A stretch of DNA of 64,000 nucleotides from Lagopus muta. Its lineage: Eukaryota; Chordata; Aves; Galliformes; Phasianidae. This document shows positions 51,601 to 60,600 of this stretch, one piece after another; positions within the stretch are counted from its first letter, which is position 1; every line of letters starts with the position of its first letter. The position numbers were made by a program, and so were the translations under genes. The notes under the pieces were generated by a model, which ran no database searches, was not told the origin of the DNA, and saw only the letters and a program-made list of their open reading frames with translations. The stretch lies in NCBI RefSeq assembly GCF_023343835.1, contig NC_064443.1:19665501-19729500 (forward strand), given 5' to 3'.

Positions 51601-54600
51601 GTGACACCGTACACTTTGATAACTTTTTAACACCCACCCCCTCGTCCTTTAGTTCACTTTCAGAACAGCCCGCTCACTCCATGCAGCATTTATACATTAG
51701 CATCTTCACTAGCTTTCTTGATCTGCAAACCAAGAAACTAGAAGCAGGAACGAAATACAGTAACTACTCCAATGCTTGCTTATTAGTGGCATAACATGGA
51801 TAATTCAGAGCATGCTTTGATGCAGTAAGGCCATCGCTAGGATTATCTGGAGGTTTATATTCTGCACTAACAGATTAGTGACTTTGAACCAGGGAATTCA
51901 GAAGCTTAACTAGTAAGGAGGTATTACCATTGCATCTCTTTTGATGATTTGCAAAGATCAAGAAGCTCATCAGCAGACTCCAATACTGTTGACTACTGTA
52001 GGGAAAGGCAGGTAACTAGCTTTAAATCACTCCAAAAAAGCAATAGTCACAAGCCAGTCAAAGAAAGAGTTGCTTACCCATCCCAAGGATCAGGGCTCAC
52101 CAAATACTCAAAAAGAAGGGATCACCAGGTAGAGAGAAATTCTTCCCTGGGGCAACCAGCCCTTAAATAAGGCTTAAGGAGTGGTGGAACTAGGTTCCAC
52201 CCCTTCCAGTCGCAGAGACGAATTGCTTTCCCCTGTGTTCCCAGGGCTGGCTGTGTCCCTTCACCAGGTGTTCAGTCATCAGTTCAGACTGTGACTTAGC
52301 AGTTCTCATATAACTGCCTGCCTGACTTGAGAGCACAGACAGTGTACGGGCACATGACATTAATTTATCTGAAGATGGTAAATGAAATTAATCTAATTAA
52401 GTCTTTACAATCATTAAAACAAAGATCGTATTGGATGGAATATGTAGAAGAGGAAGGAGGGTCTGCATCTGAGCAATACTGCTAGAGTCTCTTCAAATCA
52501 TTTGTGTAGCAGATACTGCTGCTAAAACCCAGGCTTGCACACAGTTGTGGTTTTATCTGGTCTAAGCATTAAAATGAGCTGCACAACAGCACTGAGATAT
52601 CACTAGAATGTGTCCAAATGTTAGCACTCTCTTGTCCAAGTTAGCCACTGTTCTAACTCCCTGATTACACACACAGAAAAGCTACTGATTAAGCATCATA
52701 TTTGACAGTTTCATGATCTGGAAGCCTTTAACTACTTTTTGCTATGTCAGAGAATGACATGTTCACCTTTGCTGCACTGACTGACTTCAAGCTATCCCTG
52801 GGCTTAGTTAGATTCTATTAGATTTTAAAGTGTAATCAAGGATGTATCTAAGATACACGAATCAGTGACATCTACTAAATAAGCTAATTAAGAAAACCAT
52901 CACAGATATCAGAAGGAGCGCATCTATGTCAGCATAATGTTCTTTCAGGCTAATTTATGTTGAATTTCAGCTAACAATTAATGTAGCTATCTCAGCTTGC
53001 TTTCTGAGATAAACATGAAATAGCTCTGTATGTTACTGCTCTGGTGAAAAACTGCACTTATTTAGAAAGGTTTACTTCTAAATCAATAACCACATACCAA
53101 ACACATTAGACTACTACAAGCCTTGAGTAGCACAAGGCTGTATTGTGAGCACACAACAGAACTGGCAGTTGACATATTTTCAACACTTTCAGCCATCAGG
53201 TGTATCTTTTGCAATGCTGCAACCAACAAACAGAATTTTTCATGTAACTTCTAAAATACTACAGGCTTGCAAAATTGAAACAATATATAAACTAATAGCA
53301 CAGGAACCGTCAGCTATAATGCAACAACTGACACTTGAAAAAGACATTTTCAGAGGACATCTCCATCACTGAAAGGTATTTTAGCCCTAGCAAAACTTGT
53401 CAAATTGACATCTTCCAGAATAAAAGCCCATTCTTCATCTATAGAAAAGGCATTGCCTTCTTGTGAGCACACTCTTGGCAAGTACTGGTGCTACACACTG
53501 TGATTTCTATAAGCGTGAAAGAAGAACTCAGTTGCTGCCAGTCAGACACACTGCAGCTTTTCTTAGGACTGCTCGTGACATGGCTGTTGTAATGCCGACT
53601 TTTGCAACATGGACATATGTTCACCAGAAAATGGACAAAGATGTATCAAACGCATTTCCTGTAGGAAGTCAAACAGACATTGCATGTGAAGGATTGTGAT
53701 TTATCTGGAAATGCGGGCAGCTTAGGAGGGTATAATTTCCTTAGAGTTCCCTAAAACACTCTGTTTACATATAATAGTTTTTTTCATTTTTCTTAAAACC
53801 CTGTTCATTCTTCTGTTAAATACCCTTCCGAAGCTGGAATTCCAAAATTAAAACAAAGCTCCACCCAGTTAGTACTGCAAATATGGAGTGGCTAAAATCC
53901 TTCTCCGGAGAGGTTAGCAATGAACTGCAGCTTCCGTATGGCAAGCAATATTATCATTGCATCCACAAAGGAGTACTGCCTCCTCAGAAATTCACCAGCT
54001 GCTAACAGCTACAGATAATTTATTACTCTTCTAGCATTGCAAGACCTCTAAAAGATTGAAGAAGTGCAAAAAGCAATGCAAACCCTGATCAGTTCAAGTA
54101 GTGGATGGCTCCAAGAGTTACAGATAGACTCAATGCTATGTGGTGATGGCACAACTTCTGCCTCTACTTGCACATCTGTAAACTGCCAATAATATTTTCA
54201 TAGTTGAGAAGAATGCTATGCAAATAGTTACTATGCTAATATGTCTGAAAGTCCTGGGCTAATAGTTCCCAGGGGAAGTGTGCTGAACTGTTATTATAAT
54301 AAAACAAAAAAGCCAATAACAAATCTTTTATATTCTGCAGAAGATATAGATCATAATTCAGTATTCCCATCTGATATTTAGAGTATAGTTTGATCAGTTA
54401 ATAAATAGCAGCAGAATACTTCCTCTTTCCAGATACGTGCCAAACCCAATTATTGCTAGAACTTCAGCTGAGTGCATGTCAAGTTGCTAACACTAAATTG
54501 AGTTACTCTGTTCAGATTGCACTGTAATTAAAGACACTTCTAAAATTCTTTGCATTTTTGAAAATCCGAGAGAAAGAACAGAACCTCTGGTTATAGTCTT

Positions 54601-57600
54601 CTTCGTTGGGATATTAAGCTATCTCTGATATCGCAGAATATTGAACTTCAATCCTCATGAACGTGAGAATCTTCACAAAACCCACAGTGTTCACACAGAC
54701 AGGAGAGAAGGAGATTTTATTTCATCTCTTCCAGGCCATAGCTTCAAAAAGAGTAGATATGCTCTGACAGTATGATAAAAAAATGAAGTGTAAAGGTCAG
54801 TGTGGAATGTGTGATGAAATTGTTCCCAAACAGACATTAAAGTAAATACTATACAGCCTGTTTTGTCTATAAAACACAGAGGGTCTGGTGATGTTCTTCA
54901 AATTAAACTGTGGATTAGTGGAGATAAGAATCATTTCACAGCAATGCACCACAGTAAATATCAATCTTTCATAAAAAGTATGAAAGAGCTACAAGCTAAT
55001 CACTACCACTTCAAAGGAAGTTGCTTATTCCTTAGCCATAAGTATCAGAGAATCTCTATTTGCTGTTTTGATAACTGTTGCTTACTACTAGATTTCCTTC
55101 CTGCTTGGCGTGGCTTCCTGCAGAGCCAATCTAACCCACAAAAAACTCAGCTGTTGTCAAAATGAGTCAGCTGAAAGATTTGTAAGTGCTGTCAGCAAAC
55201 TAACACCCATGTCTTAGTGCAATTGCATCCAGCCCAACGTTGATGCTCTCTGTTGATATCTTCTTGGAGGTTCTCCCCATAGGCAAAATCCAAAATTGAG
55301 TTATTTGGTTTATACAAAAAAAACCCATGATACAAAAAAACAGGGTTTGAACTTTCATGACTATTTCCACCAGTAATATAACTCCACTGATTTCACTGCA
55401 GTGGGAATGAAAATCTGATTCTGTCCACTCTCTTACACAGAGAAGTATTCATACAAATCTCCCATATATCTGAATAAAACCTAAAGAAGCAGAGGAACCA
55501 CAAAAAGATGTGGGACCTTGCTCTGATAGAAACTGAGCTCCTACAATTCTCAGCCTCTAATATGGGTGTCCCTAAACCTGTGAGATTATGGTGAAAACCT
55601 GAGATCTCAACTATATAATTAAATAAAAATTTTATTTTGGTACAAAGAATGTTTTATTAATTAAAAAGGATGACTGGGAAGCCTATGCCTAGGGAGAAAA
55701 TAAATCAAACCTGTTGAAAGCATTGTCCAGCAAGTCCAGGGTTTCAGAGTCATTCTGTAAAGTGGCTAGATTACGTTTCTTTTTATGGTAAAATTTAGGC
55801 TTGTTCAACAACATCCTCCCTGCTGTCTACATGTGCTTGTCTGGTAGCAGTACAGTGTTTGTACAGTAATCAATTGATTATTGGTGAAAATTATTTGGAA
55901 ATAGTCCATATAATATCATTATTTTCATGCATCTCCTTTCTATTATGCTTCTTTCCTTCTCTTTCACTATTACATGTACGACTGCAACGCAACTATCATT
56001 CCACCTTCAGAAACTTCCCTCACAACTTTTGTTCTCATTCTGCCTGATACAATGGCTGTTCCAATAGTAATGCCTAAGGTTAAACCCATTATGAAATGTG
56101 TGACAGATGGCAGCAGAGGGGCAATCTGACAAAAAGGTGTAGAGGAAGCAAAAATATAGAACTGAACTCCTCCATGTGGAAAAAGCAGCGCCCGCTGACA
56201 GCGACTGATGATTAATGAATGCTTATGTAGGCCCAACAGCGAACGCAACACAGCAAGGGGTGGGTGGTGCGCCTCAGCAGCGTGACAGCGGGTCACCTCC
56301 TCTGGTGCAAACTCGTACAAACATGGTGTGCAGGCTCTTGTTCATTGCTAATGGTGGTGACGGTTAAAAATACAGTGTTTCCCATGGTAATCAGGAGAAG
56401 TAAAAGAAATGCTGTTCCTAAAGCGAAGGTTGGAAAGGTTTTGGGTTGTCACAGAACCATACCAACATAGCAGTCATGCCAGTATTACTATGTAAAATTT
56501 TCTGAGCTAGATGTGGTAGGACAGCAGGGAGTTGAGAAGCTTGACACTGAAAAGCGGAAAAAGACACAAAAAATAGGCCCAAGCTTTTTTTCTTTTCTTT
56601 TTTTTTTTTTTTTTCTCTCCTCCCCTTTTTAAGTTCTCACTATGACAGTGTAGTTCCAAACACTGAGTTTTGGCATTTAAACCTTAAACCTCAGGATGCT
56701 CAAAGTTTTGATCTGTTCCCATGGCTTGAGATTGTCTCCACACAAAACCAGAAACCTACTAGTTAGGCTTCATGTTGATCTGCAGTAATCTTGCCACTGA
56801 CTTCAGGAAAAGCAGGTTCAGAGCCCTAGCCTCAGTTTCTAGATATTGGAAGGTATAGGAATCAGATTCACAAAGCCAGGTTTCTCTATTCACAAAACTG
56901 TGTGTACTTTTAACTACAACTTACGTCTTTCTGATACAACTATTACCAGATTCAGCTCTTTTCTCTCTCTGGCCATGAAGTGATCATCACTGAATATGGT
57001 GCTCTAAAACAGCCCACGAACACATGGGCTGCATTTATGACTTTGGCACACACATCAGAGACACTGCTTTTAAATCTGAGCAGCAGGGATTGTCAGATGT
57101 GAGTAGAAGTCGTGATTCTTGGCTCTTGGGTTCATCTGCCTTACTCCTTCACCCTGCAGCCAGAAGGCAAAGGCATTAAAGGAAATGTGCTGAGCCAGCA
57201 GTGCTGGTATGCATCTGTAATGGCCCCCAGCATGTCTTTCCTTACAAATTCCCTATTCTTTCAACTTTAAAATCCTATTTGAAAACAAACTCTGGCTGAG
57301 TTGATACTTCATTTCTCCCCTTTACGGTTAGGTTTCTCCTCTTTGTCCCTTGGATTTCATGTTATGATGCCTGAGTAATTGTTAACCATCTTCTGCTAAG
57401 CAGATGAAATAATGAAGAAGCAACTTGAGTGCCAGCTGTAATTAACTACGTGGAAGGATGTTTGCACTGCGAGAGAGATCTCTAATTTAGCAAAGGCATA
57501 GTAAAATCCCAAGGCAGACTGCTAAAGTCCACAACATCCGAGTGAGAATTAAAACATGAACAGCTTCCCAAAAGATACAATGCATTCCCTATCACTTGGA

Positions 57601-60600
57601 ATTACTGTGATTCAACACAACAACAAAATACTTCCTCTGGACGCTACATCTGCGCAAAGACATAGTTCTACATAAATGAGCTCAGGAGATAACATAGGGA
57701 ATTTATCTGAAAGCGTGAGTGGCTGCTAAGGCAAAAAGAGATACTTCCTCTAGCTATGATACCACCTGGAGGTCCACCAAGTTGAATTTCTTTGGAACCT
57801 GCTGCATCCCCATGTCTGACCCTCTCTACTGCCTCCCAGCTGGCACCTTACTGATGTCAGCAGCAAGGCTCCTGTCATCTTAGATAAAAATCAGATCTAG
57901 ATCTTTGGAAACAAGTGGTCATAAAACTAGTTATACTTCAGCTATCTTTGCCAGTAAATTAGGATTCTGATACCACGTGAAAAATATGTCATAGTGACTT
58001 AATAGTGAATGTTCATTACTTCAGAGAACTACATAACTTATTTAGATACGTAAATCTTAATTTAGCCATGAGCTATACCCTATGAAAATCATGGCCAGTT
58101 GGCTGCTTGAACGTTTACAAGACTGTAAACCAGAATAAATTCTTCAGTAAAATGGGATTCCAGAAGAGAGGAAAACAGACATAAATGACTTTGGAGTATA
58201 TTTTTGACAGCACATATTTAATTACTTCAGCATTTAATATCCAAAACCATCCTAGACTAAAAACATAACTACAAAAATTCCCATCTCTCACTTCCTTGTG
58301 TCACATCCCATTTCAGCAATCCCAAAAGGAAAAAAAGCACTTTGTGATGCTTGCTACAGTGACTTGCACCTTGCACAGCTATACTACCTATTCCATATCT
58401 GCAGTGGTCTAAACCAGTTCTGTATAAACTCTTGAGCTTCACTCTGCAGGAGGCTTCAGAATTTAACAGATATGAAGTCACTTCATCAAATGTACAGAGA
58501 AGACCGTTGATCAGGAGAGAGGGTATCAGGGTAGCACTCACCCCTTGGAGCATGCTCTCATTGGCTTGATCCGCAATTTCAGAAACAATGAATAAGGCAG
58601 CTGAAGAACGAAGTAAAACAAAGGCCACAAATAATGTCAGAGAGGAAGAAAACCCAAATCCTTTCTGTTTAGAAGGATATCCTTAATTAAAAAAAAAACA
58701 AAAACCCTTGGCAGCAGCTCTGTAAATCTTTTGGCATCATCAAGATGCAACTGCCCAACAAGTTCAAGACCCAGAAGATACATCCTTCTGTTGATGAAAG
58801 CTCTGCATCGTGTTTGTATTGACACAGAGCTCATGAGGTTCCTTTAAAGCAAAAAATATTTTATGATGTTTTCTAGCTACAGACTTACAAAAGTAGAAGC
58901 TTGTGGTAGGGATAAATTCATGTAATCCAGCTTCCACCATCTAAAAGGATGTCAGTCCAGGTGACTTAACTTCCCTTACTGCCAAGGGAGAGCATAGGAC
59001 ATGCTTTTTTGACAAGTGTGCATGAAGTGGTGACCTGAATTAATATCTGGATTCTCCACTGTTAGCTGGCCCAAGGGCAACAGTGTGACAGTTTAGATCT
59101 TTATTTCAAATCTCTTTTCCTGTGGAGCAGGACATCCTACTTATTTTGGGGCCTAATTTTGGAGCATCTGAACCACTGCTGGCCAGAAGTGTAACGAGCA
59201 TGCACTGAACACAAATAAGATCAGCAAATGCAGCTACAGAGCCTGAACATTGGCTTAAATTGCTGCTAAAGCCAGCGTACCTAGTCAGTGACTAGAGTCC
59301 TACGTTTTGTGAGACTCTACTATTGGTCCTAACAGACTGACCTTCAGTCACAGTCCTTTTTGCTGTGGGTTGCTTTGGATTAACACTATAAGAGAAGCAA
59401 ATTGGTTTCCTCAATACAGTGTTATCCTTCTTACTTCAGCCTGGAAAGTGCTACCATTCATACGTAGGCTAAACCTCCCTTTGACTTCAGTGGAATTAGG
59501 AGACTCCTGCTTTATCCATTCAATGTGTTAGAAAGGGTGGTATTAGCAACTGCACTTCAGGATCTGTTCTTCATTAAGCAGAACAGATTTTTATGCACTT
59601 TATGCCGGGTTTACTTAGTCTTAAATAATACAGTATACAGATATATAGTTCAAATCTGGGTGTCTCCAAAGTTGTAAGAGAGAGCAGGCACGCTCAAGAT
59701 AGTGGTATACAAACAAGTAGGTGGACAAATCCCAACTGGATTTACAATGACCAGGCCAAGCATGGATGGAGGCAAAGAGAACTAGGGTTTTTCATATGAT
59801 GGAGGCTGAAGTAAAATGTCAGCACCGCATCACCGCATGATCATTTCTTTTTCTGTAAGTTAATCACATCAAAGCCATTGAAAGTCCGCACATTTCACTG
59901 AAAAAGACAGGGTTCTTGCCTTTAATAATTCATTTAAGTTAGTAATGAATTACTGTAGACCTTACATCTAACCCTTATCTTAAAAAATAAGCCTCTTCCA
60001 TATATTTTCAATATAGATCTGGCACCTCTTTAGAAGTAGAGTTAGTGAAACAGGACTTGTTGTTCTACCCATTTCATTTTACCTTGTGTGGCTTCATACT
60101 CCATAGAATCAGGGCAAAGATTATTCAAGTAATCTGTAGAAAATAATGAAACAAATCAAAATTCAAATCCATATGATCTGTAGTTGGATTAGCAAAATTA
60201 TAGAATGTTTTATATTACTGTCCTATACTACTTCATTCCCAAATAATTAGATTTATATTGCCGCTTTCCAAAGTGAAAGATCTTTGGTAGTATTCTACCT
60301 TGAAAATCAGTGCAAGAGAACTGATTCACACTTGGACTCACCACAAAACTCGGCATAAACAACAGAACAACAGTATTTCCTTGTTTCTCAGCCAAGATAA
60401 TTGCTGAGTAACACCATTTGACAAATAATTCAAATAATTATTCTTCTCATAAATTGTTTTCCCCCCAAATAAATGGTGTTGGCTGTAATGACGTTTTATA
60501 TATTAATACCTGATATAAGTAGTCTGTTCTTTGCCTGAGTCTTTATGCCTTTAATTGCTGTAATAGAGAGTACTACTTTTTTTTTTTTAATTGAAGTGTA

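Larger units (their letters stand above)
51376..58541 (-). other. large FGD5 intron between DH-PH linker exons
   Basis: 7.2 kb, the largest FGD5 intron in the window. Contains LTR-like copy 4 and a T-rich tract near 56.6 kb. A 116-codon minus-strand frame at 55970-56320 has no splice or family support. Confidence 0.6.

Noticed and set aside
55970..56320. 116-codon minus-strand frame with a hydrophobic stretch (MGLTLGITIGTAIVSG)
   Set aside because: Looks briefly like a membrane segment, but there are no splice sites in phase with FGD5 and no family match. It lies inside a large intron.
58269..58628. 119-codon minus-strand frame taken as one exon
   Set aside because: Only the part 58542-58600 is coding (the FGD5 DH-PH linker). 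The rest is intron read-through past a GTGAGT donor.
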